From contig SFND01000001.1 in NCBI GenBank assembly GCA_004554245.1, positions 137,795 through 201,794 on the forward strand: a DNA stretch of 64,000 nucleotides, in the 5' to 3' direction. How positions within the stretch are numbered: position 1 is the first letter of the stretch; each line of letters begins with the position of its first letter. The position numbers were made by a program, and so were the translations under genes. The notes beneath the pieces are model-generated. The model searched no databases. It was not told the DNA's origin and worked only from the letters and a program-made list of their open reading frames with translations. Shown piece by piece: positions 52,941 through 62,056 of this stretch. Source of the stretch: Oribacterium sp. (lineage in GTDB: Bacteria; Bacillota_A; Clostridia; Lachnospirales; Lachnospiraceae).

Positions 52941-53018
52941 GCCGGAAGCAGCAGGCATTGATTCCTTCTGAATGGGGAAAATGCATGAAAATGACGGATC
53001 AGGCGAAAGGAGGGGCGG

Positions 53019-53522
53019 ATGGCGGAGTTGACACATGTGGATCACCGTGCGTTCGGACCGCTGTATGATGCGGATTCGGAGGTGCTGGTGCTGGGCTCGA
53101 TTCCTTCGCCGAAGTCGCGGGAAATGAAGTTCTACTACGGACATCCGCAGAATCGTTTCTGGAGGGTTATGGCGACAGTGCTGGCGGAGACATTGCCCGA
53201 AAGTGTCGAGGAGAAGTCCGCGATGATGCGGCGTCACCACATCGCCCTCTGGGATGCGCTGAGTGAGTGCGATATCGTGGGCGCATCGGATGCCAGCATC
53301 CGAAATCCGGTTCCGACGGACATCGAGGGACTCCTGAAGAAGACGAAGATCACGCGCATCTTCTGCACGGGTGCGAGCTCGTATAAGTACTATGAAAAGT
53401 ATCAGTACCCGCGGACCGGTATCCATGCGGTGAAGCTTTCGTCGACGTCGCCGGCGAACTGTGCGGTATCTTTTGAGCGTCTGGTGACGGAATATCAGCA
53501 GATCATCGCAAATAATTCTTGA
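53019..53522 (+). CDS. family 6 DNA glycosylase (hypoxanthine/deoxyinosine)
   Basis: DNA repair enzyme of the uracil-DNA glycosylase superfamily, 167 residues. LVLGSIPSPKSREMKFYYG followed by HPQNRFWRV is the hallmark of family 6 (HDG), which removes hypoxanthine arising from adenine deamination and lacks uracil activity in characterised members. The C-terminal segment LSSTSPANC corresponds to motif 2. AAAGGAGGGG precedes the ATG. The following SCIFF promoter overlaps its stop codon. Confidence 0.88.
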   Translation: MAELTHVDHRAFGPLYDADSEVLVLGSIPSPKSREMKFYYGHPQNRFWRVMATVLAETLPESVEEKSAMMRRHHIALWDALSECDIVGASDASIRNPVPTDIEGLLKKTKITRIFCTGASSYKYYEKYQYPRTGIHAVKLSSTSPANCAVSFERLVTEYQQIIANNS

Positions 53523-53548
53523 CTTACTTATGTAAGGAAATGTATTAT
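53519..53548 (+). promoter_or_regulatory. SCIFF promoter
   Basis: TTGACT (53519-53524), 18 bases, TATTAT (53543-53548). The -35 overlaps the stop codon of the preceding gene. Confidence 0.6.
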
Positions 53549-53591
53549 GGGCATATTACATAACAGTTACTGTTAGGAAAGAGGTATTTCT

Positions 53592-53738
53592 ATGAAGCAT
53601 ATTATGACATTAAACACAAGAGATATGAAGAGATCCGAGGAGAAGGGCGGCTGTGGCGAGTGCCAGACATCCTGCCAGTCTGCTTGCAAGACCAGCTGTG
53701 GTATCGCTAACCAGCAGTGTGAGAACAAGAACGCTTAA
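53592..53738 (+). CDS. scfA: SCIFF, six-cysteine ranthipeptide precursor
   Basis: A 48-residue peptide beginning MKHIMTLNTRDMKRS, a leader almost fixed across Clostridia, then a core with six cysteines at 21, 24, 28, 32, 36 and 43. GAGG precedes the ATG. The neighbouring radical-SAM enzyme links a Cys to a Thr in such peptides by a thioether. In this copy Thr26 and Thr34 are the core threonines. The peptide's function is not settled; quorum-like roles have been proposed in Clostridia. Confidence 0.96.
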   Translation: MKHIMTLNTRDMKRSEEKGGCGECQTSCQSACKTSCGIANQQCENKNA

Positions 53739-53756
53739 TATCAGGTTCGTGTATCG

Positions 53757-53784
53757 ACCGGGGCATGAACAGCCCCGGTTTTTT
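53757..53784 (+). terminator. terminator between SCIFF and its maturase
   Basis: ACCGGGGC-ATGAACA-GCCCCGGT followed by six T. It would let the peptide mRNA greatly exceed that of the maturase. Confidence 0.92.
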
Positions 53785-53854
53785 ATTGCTTATCGATTTT
53801 GGTTTTTTGTATCGATTTTCTGATCGTTTTTCGATCATTAGAGTAGGAGATTTC

Positions 53855-55249
53855 ATGATTCATCAGTATAAACTCAATGGTTATAACATCGTTCTCGATG
53901 TATACAGCGCAAGCGTTCATGTGACCGACGACCTGGCTTATGACGCGATCCATCTGATCGACAGCGGCATGAGTGAAGAGGCAGCGACGGAAGAGCTTCG
54001 CACGATGCATCCGGAAGCATCGGCGGAGGAGCTCGCGGATACCTTCGCGGATATCCATGAGCTGACGGAGCAGGGAAAGCTCTTTACGAAGGATGTCTAT
54101 GAGAAGACCGCCGGCTATCTCAAGCAGCAGTCCACGGTGGTGAAGGCACTCTGCCTCCTCGTGGCACATACCTGTGATCTGAACTGCAGCTACTGCTTCG
54201 CATCCCAGGGAAAGTTTCATGGTAAGGAAGGGATCATGACCATCGAGACCGCTAAGCGTGCGATCGACTTCCTGGTAGAGAATTCCGGAAACCGTCGGAA
54301 TCTCGAGGTCGATTTCTTCGGTGGTGAGCCGCTGCTGAACTTCGAGCTCTGTAAGGAAACCGTGGCGTACGCGCGTTCCATCGAGAAGGCGCACAATAAG
54401 AACTTCCGCTTCACGCTGACGACAAACGGTGTCAAGCTGACAGACGAGGTCATCGAGTGGGCGAATAAGGAGTGCTACAATGTCGTTCTTTCACTGGATG
54501 GACGGAAGGAGGTCCATGACCGCTTCCGTGTCGATCGTGCAGGTCGCGGCTCCTATGACCGTATCGTGCCGAACTTCCAGAAGTTCGTCGAGTCCCGTGG
54601 TGATAAGAGCTACTATATGCGCGGAACCTTCTCCCACTACAACACGGATTTTACAAACGATATCTTCCATATGGCGGATGATCTCGGCTTCTCCGAACTC
54701 TCTATGGAGCCGGTTGTCACCGATCCGTCCAGCCCGAGTGCGCTGACCGAGGAGGACCTTCCGGTTCTGTACGAGCAGTATGAGATTCTCGCGAAGGATA
54801 TGCTGCGTCGTGAGAAGGACGGTAAGCCGATCACCTTCTATCATTACATGATCGATCTTGAGCACGGTCCATGCGTGTACAAGCGTGTGTCCGGCTGCGG
54901 CTCAGGAACGGAGTATATGGCTGTGACTGCCTGGGGTGACCTCTATCCTTGCCATCAGTTCGTAAACGATCCGGAGTATAAGCTCGGTAACATCTGGGAT
55001 GGTGTGCAGCATGAGAACATCCGTGATGAGTTTAAGGAGTGCAATGTTTACTCCCGTCCGGAGTGTAAGGAGTGCTGGGCACGTATGTACTGTGCCGGCG
55101 GCTGCGCAGCCAATGCCCTGCATGCTACCGGTGATATCCACGGTGTCTATGAGTATGGCTGTAAGCTCTTCCGTAAGCGGATGGAGTGTGCGCTCATGAT
55201 GAAGGTGGCGGAGGCCGAGATGGCTCAGGAAGCAGATGAAGAAGCATAA
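53855..55249 (+). CDS. scfB: SCIFF maturase, thioether-forming radical SAM enzyme
   Basis: 464 residues from the ATG with AGGAG six bases upstream (an upstream in-frame reading runs through the terminator). An N-terminal peptide-recognition (RRE-like) region (about 1-90) precedes the radical SAM motif CDLNCSYC, cluster ligands Cys107, Cys111 and Cys114. A C-terminal SPASM domain with many Cys (SGCGSGTEYM, GDLYPCHQF, CKECWARMYCAGGC, YGCKLF) binds auxiliary clusters. Its substrate is the peptide encoded just upstream. Its end overlaps the next gene by 14 bases. Confidence 0.96.
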   Translation: MIHQYKLNGYNIVLDVYSASVHVTDDLAYDAIHLIDSGMSEEAATEELRTMHPEASAEELADTFADIHELTEQGKLFTKDVYEKTAGYLKQQSTVVKALCLLVAHTCDLNCSYCFASQGKFHGKEGIMTIETAKRAIDFLVENSGNRRNLEVDFFGGEPLLNFELCKETVAYARSIEKAHNKNFRFTLTTNGVKLTDEVIEWANKECYNVVLSLDGRKEVHDRFRVDRAGRGSYDRIVPNFQKFVESRGDKSYYMRGTFSHYNTDFTNDIFHMADDLGFSELSMEPVVTDPSSPSALTEEDLPVLYEQYEILAKDMLRREKDGKPITFYHYMIDLEHGPCVYKRVSGCGSGTEYMAVTAWGDLYPCHQFVNDPEYKLGNIWDGVQHENIRDEFKECNVYSRPECKECWARMYCAGGCAANALHATGDIHGVYEYGCKLFRKRMECALMMKVAEAEMAQEADEEA

Positions 55250-56822
55250 TCTGAAAGATCAGCTGGATCAGTATCTGAATCAGCAGTATTATCCGATGCA
55301 TATGCCGGGGCATAAGCGCCGCGTGGCGGTCGTTCCGGAGTGCGTTCTGCGTTATGATCTGACGGAGGTCTCCGGGACGGATGACCTCCATCATGCGTCG
55401 GGGATCCTGAAGGACGCCATGGCGCGAACGAGTGCACTGCATGGCGCGGACCGAAGCTGGTATCTGGTCAATGGAAGTACCTGCGGGAATCTCGCAGGTG
55501 TTTCTGCTATCGTGCCCTATGATGGAGAACTGATCGTCGCGCGAAACTGCCATCGTTCGGTGTTCCATGCGATCGAGCTTCGCCATGCGCATCCGCACTG
55601 GCTCTGGCCATCCATGGATCCGGCAACCGGCATTTTCGAAAGCATCCGGCCGGAGGCGGTGGAGGCACTTCTCGACGAGTATCCGGAGAGCCGCGCGGTG
55701 GTACTGACGAGTCCGACCTATGAGGGCGTGGTTTCGGATATCCGGCGCATCGCGGATCTCTGTCATCAGCATGGGATCCCGCTGATGGTGGATGAAGCAC
55801 ATGGCGCACATCTCGGTCTCGTGCCGGAGGCGGGCTTCCCAGACAGTGCGACCCGCCAGGGCGCGGACATCAGTGTGCAGTCGGCACACAAAACCCTGCT
55901 GGGCATGACGCAGACGGCGTATCTTCACCTGCGTGGAGAGCGGGTATCGGAAAGCGTCATCGAGGAAAAGCTGTCGATATTTGAAAGCTCTTCGCCATCG
56001 TATCCGTTGATGCTGTCGCTGGCGGGCTGTACCGAATGGATGGAGCAGGAGGGACGGCAGTGTTTTATGGACTGGGCAGCAGCACTTCGGGCCTTCGATG
56101 AAACGATCCGGTCGCTTCGACACCTGCGCGTGCTTTGCCATGGTGAAGATGCGGTGAATGCACATGCGTTTTATGCATTTGATCCGAGTAAGCTCGTGAT
56201 CGACTGCAGCGCGACGCGGCTCAGCGGCTATGCGATGATGGATCTCCTGCGGATGTACTTTCACTATGAGCTGGAGATGGCGCAGCCGGGCTATGCGCTC
56301 GCGATGACCGGGCCGGGCGACGATTTTGCGGAGCTTCCGCGTTTCGCAGAGGCGCTCCGGATGATCGACCAGGTACTGGATGAGGATGAAAATGCAGATT
56401 CGGTACGCACTTTGGTGGATGGCACGTGGACGGATGTGGATATGTCCGCCTTAAGAGAAGCCGTACGGAGAAAATGTGCGACCGATACGATGGCGGAAGT
56501 GCGAAACAGCGCTGAATCGGCACGCCTCGCGATGGTGGACATCCCGAGCCTGCAGGAGGCGACACCGAAGGAAATGGTACAGACTCCGTGCGAGGCGGTG
56601 GAAGCGGCTGTGGAGATGGTGCCGGTCGCGGCGCTCCAGGGACGCGTTTCCGGAGAGTATGTCTATAGCTACCCACCTGGGATTCCACTTCTGGTACCGG
56701 GGGAACGCATCACCGAGGCGATGGTCCGCTACCTGCAGCAGGCAGATAAGCGATATGATGAACTTCGTTATTCGCGCTCGGAAGCTGTGCATGGAAGGGT
56801 CGCCTGTCTCACGCAGGTATGA
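55236..56822 (+). CDS. Orn/Lys/Arg decarboxylase-like PLP enzyme
   Basis: Fold type I PLP protein of 528 residues of the Orn/Lys/Arg decarboxylase major-domain family (Firmicute SpeA/YaaO/Cad type). It begins with the YYPMHMPGHKRR signature; the PLP lysine is Lys219 in SAHKTLLGMTQTA, and VDEAHGAHL holds the cofactor aspartate. The C-terminal domain contains YSYPPGIPLLVPGE. Arginine, lysine and ornithine cannot be told apart here. It overlaps scfB by 14 bases, with its ribosome binding site inside scfB, so the two are co-transcribed. Confidence 0.88.
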   Translation: MKKHNLKDQLDQYLNQQYYPMHMPGHKRRVAVVPECVLRYDLTEVSGTDDLHHASGILKDAMARTSALHGADRSWYLVNGSTCGNLAGVSAIVPYDGELIVARNCHRSVFHAIELRHAHPHWLWPSMDPATGIFESIRPEAVEALLDEYPESRAVVLTSPTYEGVVSDIRRIADLCHQHGIPLMVDEAHGAHLGLVPEAGFPDSATRQGADISVQSAHKTLLGMTQTAYLHLRGERVSESVIEEKLSIFESSSPSYPLMLSLAGCTEWMEQEGRQCFMDWAAALRAFDETIRSLRHLRVLCHGEDAVNAHAFYAFDPSKLVIDCSATRLSGYAMMDLLRMYFHYELEMAQPGYALAMTGPGDDFAELPRFAEALRMIDQVLDEDENADSVRTLVDGTWTDVDMSALREAVRRKCATDTMAEVRNSAESARLAMVDIPSLQEATPKEMVQTPCEAVEAAVEMVPVAALQGRVSGEYVYSYPPGIPLLVPGERITEAMVRYLQQADKRYDELRYSRSEAVHGRVACLTQV

Positions 56823-56864
56823 AGTGCTCCTGCTGTCTGTGATAAAAACATATAAACAGGCTGT

Positions 56865-56891
56865 AAACCGGTGGCGGTGCCACCGGTTTTT
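56865..56891 (+). terminator. terminator after the decarboxylase-like gene
   Basis: AAACCGGTGGC-GGT-GCCACCGGTTT with a T-run. Confidence 0.92.
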
Positions 56892-56979
56892 CAGCATCTT
56901 GCGTAAAAGCATGCGGATGTGCAATTTTTTGCATAGCTGCATGCTATCTTTATACCTGTAAGGCAAACAATAACAGATC

Positions 56980-57022
56980 ATGTATGTTGGGACCCGAACT
57001 GTTATGGCAAACATACATTTTC
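56980..57022 (+). other. second hairpin with T-run
   Basis: ATGTATGTT (56980-56988) and AACATACAT (57010-57018) pair across 21 bases, followed by TTTT. A weak back-up terminator or an operator dyad. Confidence 0.45.
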
Positions 57023-57046
57023 AGAACAAATATTTGCAAACGACTG

Positions 57047-57075
57047 TTTACAAAACAAACGTGCCGTGTTATGAT
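57047..57075 (+). promoter_or_regulatory. promoter of the small membrane protein gene
   Basis: TTTACA (57047-57052), 17 bases, TATGAT (57070-57075). Confidence 0.65.
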
Positions 57076-57104
57076 GTGGACAGTTGATGAAGGAGGCAGA
57101 GCAC

Positions 57105-57338
57105 ATGAGAATTAATCTGAAAACTTTCGAGCTGGTAGCGATGATTATTTTAGGGATGGGCGTGATGGCATCCCTGTGTGAGTTCCACCAGGTGCGCTGG
57201 ATCGGTTATGTCCTGAGCGCGGGCAGTGTGTATCTGCTGTATGAGATTGACCGGGAGCGTGCGCGCCAGCGTCATCGCGCAGCGTTTTACAGACGTATGG
57301 GACGGATTGTAGAGTCCCGGCTGGCGGATACCGTCTGA
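57105..57338 (+). CDS. small membrane protein of unknown function
   Basis: 77 residues from the ATG, with GAAGGAGG about 14 bases upstream; an in-frame reading from 57084 would begin before that site. Two hydrophobic segments (about 7-27 and 32-50) form a helical hairpin, followed by a strongly basic, arginine-rich tail (about 52-77, DRERARQRHRAAFYRRMGR) that should lie in the cytoplasm. I do not recognise a family. It has its own promoter and is flanked by terminators. Confidence 0.65.
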   Translation: MRINLKTFELVAMIILGMGVMASLCEFHQVRWIGYVLSAGSVYLLYEIDRERARQRHRAAFYRRMGRIVESRLADTV

Positions 57339-57398
57339 GAAGACATCGACAGGCTTCGGCAGAAAAACCAGCTGAAGCTGCATCATATGATATATACA

Positions 57399-57447
57399 CG
57401 CCCATCGCTGCATGAAAAAGTGCAGTGCTGGGCGCGTTCTGTTTTTT
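57399..57447 (+). terminator. terminator after the small membrane protein gene
   Basis: CGCCCA...GCTGCA and TGCAGT...TGGGCG pair around TGAAAAAG, then TTCTG and six T. Confidence 0.85.
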
Positions 57448-57540
57448 GAATAGATGGAGAAACTACAGGATGCTGATGCCGCGTCTGTATCCGAGACGCT
57501 GCCATCTGGAGAAGATAGGTTTAGTGCGAAGGAAAATCAT

Positions 57541-57577
57541 GTTATAATGTCCGTGCTGAAAAAAGCGTCATTATAAC
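57541..57577. promoter_or_regulatory. inverted repeat carrying the tex -10 box
   Basis: GTTATAATG (57541-57549) and CATTATAAC (57569-57577) are exact complements 19 bases apart. The left copy holds TATAAT for tex with TTTAGT 17 bases upstream; the right copy gives the same box on the minus strand. The half-sites also resemble PerR-box halves, though the spacing does not fit. Confidence 0.5.
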
Positions 57578-57665
57578 AGAAAAAACGAGGGCAGGATCAT
57601 GGCAGCAGGTAGCGAGAGAGGCTGTCGAGCGTTGCCTGCGGAAAAAGTGAGAAAGGTTTTTATAT

Positions 57666-59843
57666 ATGAAAATAGTAGAGAGAATCACGCAGGAGCTCGG
57701 ACTGAAGACCTGGCAGACGGAGGCGGTCATCCGACTGATCGATGAGGGAAATACGATCCCGTTTATCGCACGTTACCGCAAGGAGGCGACGGGTGCGATG
57801 CACGATGACGTGCTGCGTGCCTTCGATGAGCGTCTGCGTTATCTTCGGAATCTGGAGGAGCGGAAGGAGACGATTCTCGCCTCGATCGAGGAGCAGGGAA
57901 AGCTGACGGCTGCCCTGCGGAAGGAAATCGAGGAAGCAGAGACGGCGGTGAAGCTCGAGGATATCTACCGTCCATATAAGCCGAAGCGTCGCACCCGTGC
58001 GATGATCGCCCGTGAGCGTGGCCTGGAACCGCTGGCGCTTTACATTCTCTCGGGGCAGGGGAAGCCGGCGGTTCCGGTGGAGGCGGAGAAGTATGTCGAT
58101 GCGGAGCATGAAGTACCGGATGTAAAGGCGGCGATCCAGGGCGCAGAGGATATCATCGCAGAGACGATGTCGGATAGTGCAGCGCTGCGTGCCTGGATCC
58201 GCCGGAAGAGTGTGGAGGAGGGCTGCATCGTATCCGCTGCCCGGACGAAGCAGCAGGCTGCGGAACACAGCGTATATGATAACTACTATGCATATTCAGA
58301 GCCGATTCGTAAGATTCCGGGCCACCGTGTGCTGGCACTCAATCGTGGTGAAAAGGAGAAGATCCTCAGCATCCGGCTGGAGGTGCCGGAGGCGGAGATT
58401 CTTCACTTTATGGCGCAGAAGATGGGCGCAGAACAGCATCCATCGAGTGCGTCCTATATTCGCGAGGCCTGTGCCGATGCCTATAAGCGGCTCATCGGGC
58501 CGTCGATCGAGACGGAGATCCGGAATGACCTGACGGATCGGGCAGAGGATGGAGCGATTCAGGTCTTCCGTGAGAACCTGCGGCAGCTGCTGATGCAGGC
58601 CCCGCTGAGCGGAAAGACCGTACTGGGCTGGGATCCGGCCTTCCGTACCGGCTGTAAGATCGCGGTGGTGGATCCGACCGGAAAGGTGCTGGATACGACG
58701 GTGGTTTTCCCGACGGCACCGCAGAACCGCGTGGAGGAGGCGATGCGGACCATCGAAGACCTGATCCGAAAGTATCATGTGGATGTGATTTCACTCGGCA
58801 ATGGTACAGCCTCCCGTGAATCCGAGCAGATCATCGCAGATTATATAAAGAAGGATCATCTGCCAGTGCAGTATGTGATCGTGAACGAGGCGGGGGCGTC
58901 TGTCTATTCTGCGTCCGCACTTGCGACAGAGGAGTTCCCGAATTTCGATGTAGGGCAGCGCTCGGCGACCTCGATGGCGCGACGGCTGCAGGATCCGCTG
59001 GCAGAACTTGTTAAGATCGATCCGAAGTCGATCGGTGTCGGACAGTATCAGCATGATATGAACCAGACGAAGCTGAGTGAGCAGCTGTCGAGTGTCGTCG
59101 AGGACAGCGTCAACAGCGTCGGTGTCGATGTAAACACCGCAAGCTTCGCGCTCCTGTCGTATGTGTCAGGCATCAATAAGACCATCGCACGAAACATCGT
59201 CGCCTACCGCGAGGAGAAGGGCGCCTTTCGCTCTCGTAAGGAGCTCCTGAAGGTGGCGAAGCTCGGCCCGAAGGCATACGAGCAGTGCGCCGGCTTCCTG
59301 CGGATACGGAATGGAAAGGAAGCGCTGGATAACACAGCGGTGCATCCGGAAAGCTATGCTGTTGCGAAGGCACTTCTCACATCGATGGGATATACGGAGG
59401 AGGATCTTCAGAGTGGGAAGAATGCGCAGCTGGCGGCGAAGCTGCAGTCTGCGAAGAGCTCGATTCCGGCACTGGCAGAGCAGCTGCAGGTCGGTGTCTA
59501 TACGCTCGAGGATATCGTGCAGGAGCTGATCCGGCCGGGACGTGACCCTCGGGAGGATGTACCGGCACCGGTGCTTCGCTCGGATGTGCTCGGTTTCGAT
59601 GATCTGAAGCCGGAGATGGAGCTTCAGGGAACCGTTCGAAATATCGTGGATTTCGGCGCGTTCGTCGATATCGGTGTGCACCAGGATGGACTCGTGCATA
59701 TCTCGCAGCTCGCGGATCGATTTGTGAAGCATCCGCTCGACGTCGTAAAGGTCGGCGACATTGTCCGCGTCCGGGTGCTGTCGGTGGATAAGACACGAAA
59801 AAAGATCTCACTCACGATGAAGGGTGTAGACCAGCACCGCTAA
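57666..59843 (+). CDS. tex: Tex family S1 RNA-binding protein
   Basis: Transcription accessory protein of 725 residues, related to eukaryotic Spt6. The HTH-like N-terminal region (QELGLKTWQTEAVIRLIDEGNTIPFIARYRKE), the YqgF/RNase H-like domain (LGWDPAFRTGCKIAVVD, LGNGTASRESE), the helix-hairpin-helix part (LLSYVSGINKTIARNIV) and the C-terminal S1 domain (GTVRNIVDFGAFVDIGVHQDGLVHISQL) are all present. It binds nucleic acid and influences transcription and toxin expression in some species. Confidence 0.96.
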   Translation: MKIVERITQELGLKTWQTEAVIRLIDEGNTIPFIARYRKEATGAMHDDVLRAFDERLRYLRNLEERKETILASIEEQGKLTAALRKEIEEAETAVKLEDIYRPYKPKRRTRAMIARERGLEPLALYILSGQGKPAVPVEAEKYVDAEHEVPDVKAAIQGAEDIIAETMSDSAALRAWIRRKSVEEGCIVSAARTKQQAAEHSVYDNYYAYSEPIRKIPGHRVLALNRGEKEKILSIRLEVPEAEILHFMAQKMGAEQHPSSASYIREACADAYKRLIGPSIETEIRNDLTDRAEDGAIQVFRENLRQLLMQAPLSGKTVLGWDPAFRTGCKIAVVDPTGKVLDTTVVFPTAPQNRVEEAMRTIEDLIRKYHVDVISLGNGTASRESEQIIADYIKKDHLPVQYVIVNEAGASVYSASALATEEFPNFDVGQRSATSMARRLQDPLAELVKIDPKSIGVGQYQHDMNQTKLSEQLSSVVEDSVNSVGVDVNTASFALLSYVSGINKTIARNIVAYREEKGAFRSRKELLKVAKLGPKAYEQCAGFLRIRNGKEALDNTAVHPESYAVAKALLTSMGYTEEDLQSGKNAQLAAKLQSAKSSIPALAEQLQVGVYTLEDIVQELIRPGRDPREDVPAPVLRSDVLGFDDLKPEMELQGTVRNIVDFGAFVDIGVHQDGLVHISQLADRFVKHPLDVVKVGDIVRVRVLSVDKTRKKISLTMKGVDQHR

Positions 59844-59865
59844 AGGCGGCATAGCGATGAAAATC

Positions 59866-59918
59866 AAGCAGGGTTCCGGAGGGAAGGCAAAAGAAGTCAT
59901 CCCTCCGGGGCCCTGCTT
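59866..59918 (+). terminator. long hairpin after tex
   Basis: AAGCAGGG-TT-CCGGAGGGA pairs with TCCCTCCGG-GG-CCCTGCTT, 19 Watson-Crick and two G-T pairs. The following tract (AATTCTTG) is poor in T. The CCGGAGGG arm is like those of other hairpins in this window. Confidence 0.7.
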
Positions 59919-59949
59919 AATTCTTGAACCGCCGGCAGGATCGAATGCG

Positions 59950-59986
59950 CCGGATGCACATCCATCCGGGGCTCTGTCGGATTTTT
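59950..59986 (+). terminator. second hairpin after tex
   Basis: CCGGATG-CACATC-CATCCGG, and a T-run at 59982-59986 some 12 bases later. May be a weak back-up terminator. Confidence 0.45.
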
Positions 59987-60064
59987 GTTTGCGGACACGG
60001 TGGATACCGAGATGTATTAGCACGTTGAATTGTAACACTTTCCGACATTAAAAATTTAAATCGA

Positions 60065-60092
60065 TTGTAATAGCGGTTATATGTGCTATAAT
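60065..60092 (+). promoter_or_regulatory. OPT transporter promoter
   Basis: TTGTAA (60065-60070), 16 bases, TATAAT (60087-60092) with TGC before it (extended -10). Confidence 0.65.
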
Positions 60093-60126
60093 TGGCAGTG
60101 ATATTTTTTTATTAGGGGGTTATCAA

Positions 60127-62046
60127 ATGGATAACAAAGAACAGTTCAAGCCATTTATCCCGGCTGAGAAGATCGTTCCTGAAATGACCGCGTTCTCGAT
60201 CATTATGGGTGCCATTCTCGCCGTGATCTTTGGTGCAGCCAATGCTTACCTGGGATTACGAGTTGGTATGACCGTGTCCGCTTCGATCCCGGCAGCCGTT
60301 ATCTCGATGGGTGTCATTCGTGTGATTCTTCATCGTGATTCTATTCTCGAGAACAACTTCGTTCAGACCGTAGGTTCCGCCGGTGAATCACTGGCTGCCG
60401 GCGCGATCTTTACGCTGCCGGCGATGTTCCTGTGGGCGAAGGATGGTCTCATGGAGAAGCCGAATCTCGTAGAGATCATGATTATCTGTCTCATCGGCGG
60501 TCTTCTCGGTGTATTCTTCATGGTACCACTTCGTAACGCGCTGATCGTGAAGGAGCACGGCACACTTCCGTATCCAGAAGGTCAGGCCTGTGCAGAGGTA
60601 CTGCTCGCTGGTGAGGAGGGTGGCGATTCCGCTTCCGTCGTATTTGCGGGTCTCGGAATTTCTGCTGCTTTCAAGTTCGTCATCGACGGTCTCGGCCTCG
60701 TTCCGAGTGAGATCAACACACCGAGTACCGGTCTCGGCAGCTTCAAGGGCCAGATAGGTACCCAGATCTACCCGGCGGTCTTCTCTGTAGGTTATATCTG
60801 CGGACCGAAGATTTCTTCTTATATGTTCTGCGGTGGTGTCATCTCCTGGATGATGCTGATTCCGCTGATCGTTATGTTCGGTTCAGACGCCGTACTGTAT
60901 CCTGGCACAGCGCCGATCGGTGAGATGTTTGCACAGGGTGGTGTGAGCGCCATCTGGGGTAGCTACATCCGTTACATCGGTGCCGGCGCACTGGCAACCG
61001 GTGGTATCATTTCGCTCATCAAGTCTCTTCCGATGATCGTGACCACCTTCCGTGATTCCATGAAGGCACTCGCAGGTGGCCAGGGTGGAAGTGAGCTTCG
61101 TACAGATAAGAATATCAGCATGAAGGTGGTTGTCATCTGTCTTGCAGTTCTTATCGTTCTGACCGGTGTTCTCCCGCAGGTTCCGGTTGGTATCGGCGGC
61201 GCAGTCCTGATCGCGATCTTCGGTTTCTTCTTTGCGGCCGTTTCATCCCGCATGGTTGGTATCGTTGGTTCTTCCAACAACCCGGTATCCGGTATGGCGA
61301 TTGCGACACTTCTATTCTCCACCATCATCCTGAAGGCCACCGGCGCAGAGGGTGCAGCAGGCATGAAGGCTGCGATTGCCATCGGCACGGTGATCTGTAT
61401 CGTAGCAGCCATCGCCGGTGATACCTCACAGGATCTGAAGACCGGTTACCTCGTAGGTGCGACACCGATCAAGCAGCAGTATGGTGAGATCATCGGTACC
61501 ATCGTATCGGCGATCGCCATCGGTGGTGTTCTCTACCTTCTCGATGCAGCCTGGGGCTTCGGCTCGGAGCAGCTCGGTGCACCACAGGCAACCCTCATGA
61601 AGATGATCGTTGAGGGCGTTATGGGTGGTAAGCTTCCATGGAGTCTGGTCATCGTGGGTGTCGTTCTTGCATGTGTGGTTGAGATCCTCGGTATCCCGGT
61701 GCTTCCGTTTGCCATCGGTGTTTATCTTCCGGTTCAGCTCAACGCATGCATCATGATCGGTGGTCTCGTTCGTCTGTACTTCGATCGTAAGAAGTATGCT
61801 TCCGAGCAGGAGCAGACCAGAGTAACCAATCGTGGCGTACTTTACTGCTCTGGTATGATCGCCGGTGAGGGTCTCGTCGGCATCGTTCTGGCGATTCTTG
61901 CTGTTATCGGTGTATCCGATAAGATCAACATGGCAGGCGTACTGAATCTCAGCGCAGGCGCTGGCAACATCGCTTCTGCAGTCGTATTTGCGGTGATGAT
62001 TCTTCTTGTGTTCAAGTTCACACTTGGCGGCAGGAAGAACGCATAA
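60127..62046 (+). CDS. OPT family oligopeptide transporter
   Basis: Proton-coupled transporter of 639 residues with about 14-16 hydrophobic segments. AFSIIMGAILAVIFGAANAYLGLRVG at the N-terminus and GTLPYPEGQACAEVL are the prokaryotic OPT/YSL hallmarks, and NNPVSGMAIATLL and GDTSQDLKTGYLVGATP the central ones. Substrates of the bacterial branch are peptides or metal chelates; which one is not known. TTAGGGGG precedes the ATG. A PqqD-like gene follows after ten bases, certainly in the same operon. Confidence 0.94.
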   Translation: MDNKEQFKPFIPAEKIVPEMTAFSIIMGAILAVIFGAANAYLGLRVGMTVSASIPAAVISMGVIRVILHRDSILENNFVQTVGSAGESLAAGAIFTLPAMFLWAKDGLMEKPNLVEIMIICLIGGLLGVFFMVPLRNALIVKEHGTLPYPEGQACAEVLLAGEEGGDSASVVFAGLGISAAFKFVIDGLGLVPSEINTPSTGLGSFKGQIGTQIYPAVFSVGYICGPKISSYMFCGGVISWMMLIPLIVMFGSDAVLYPGTAPIGEMFAQGGVSAIWGSYIRYIGAGALATGGIISLIKSLPMIVTTFRDSMKALAGGQGGSELRTDKNISMKVVVICLAVLIVLTGVLPQVPVGIGGAVLIAIFGFFFAAVSSRMVGIVGSSNNPVSGMAIATLLFSTIILKATGAEGAAGMKAAIAIGTVICIVAAIAGDTSQDLKTGYLVGATPIKQQYGEIIGTIVSAIAIGGVLYLLDAAWGFGSEQLGAPQATLMKMIVEGVMGGKLPWSLVIVGVVLACVVEILGIPVLPFAIGVYLPVQLNACIMIGGLVRLYFDRKKYASEQEQTRVTNRGVLYCSGMIAGEGLVGIVLAILAVIGVSDKINMAGVLNLSAGAGNIASAVVFAVMILLVFKFTLGGRKNA

Positions 62047-62056
62047 GGAATTCTCT

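Larger units (their letters stand above)
57339..57665. other. non-coding interval before tex
   Basis: No credible gene. It contains a terminator (57399-57447), then A+T-poor sequence without visible features, then a promoter-like inverted repeat at 57541-57577 and a leader of about 100 bases. A weak ribosome binding site (GAGAAAGG) precedes tex. Confidence 0.6.
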
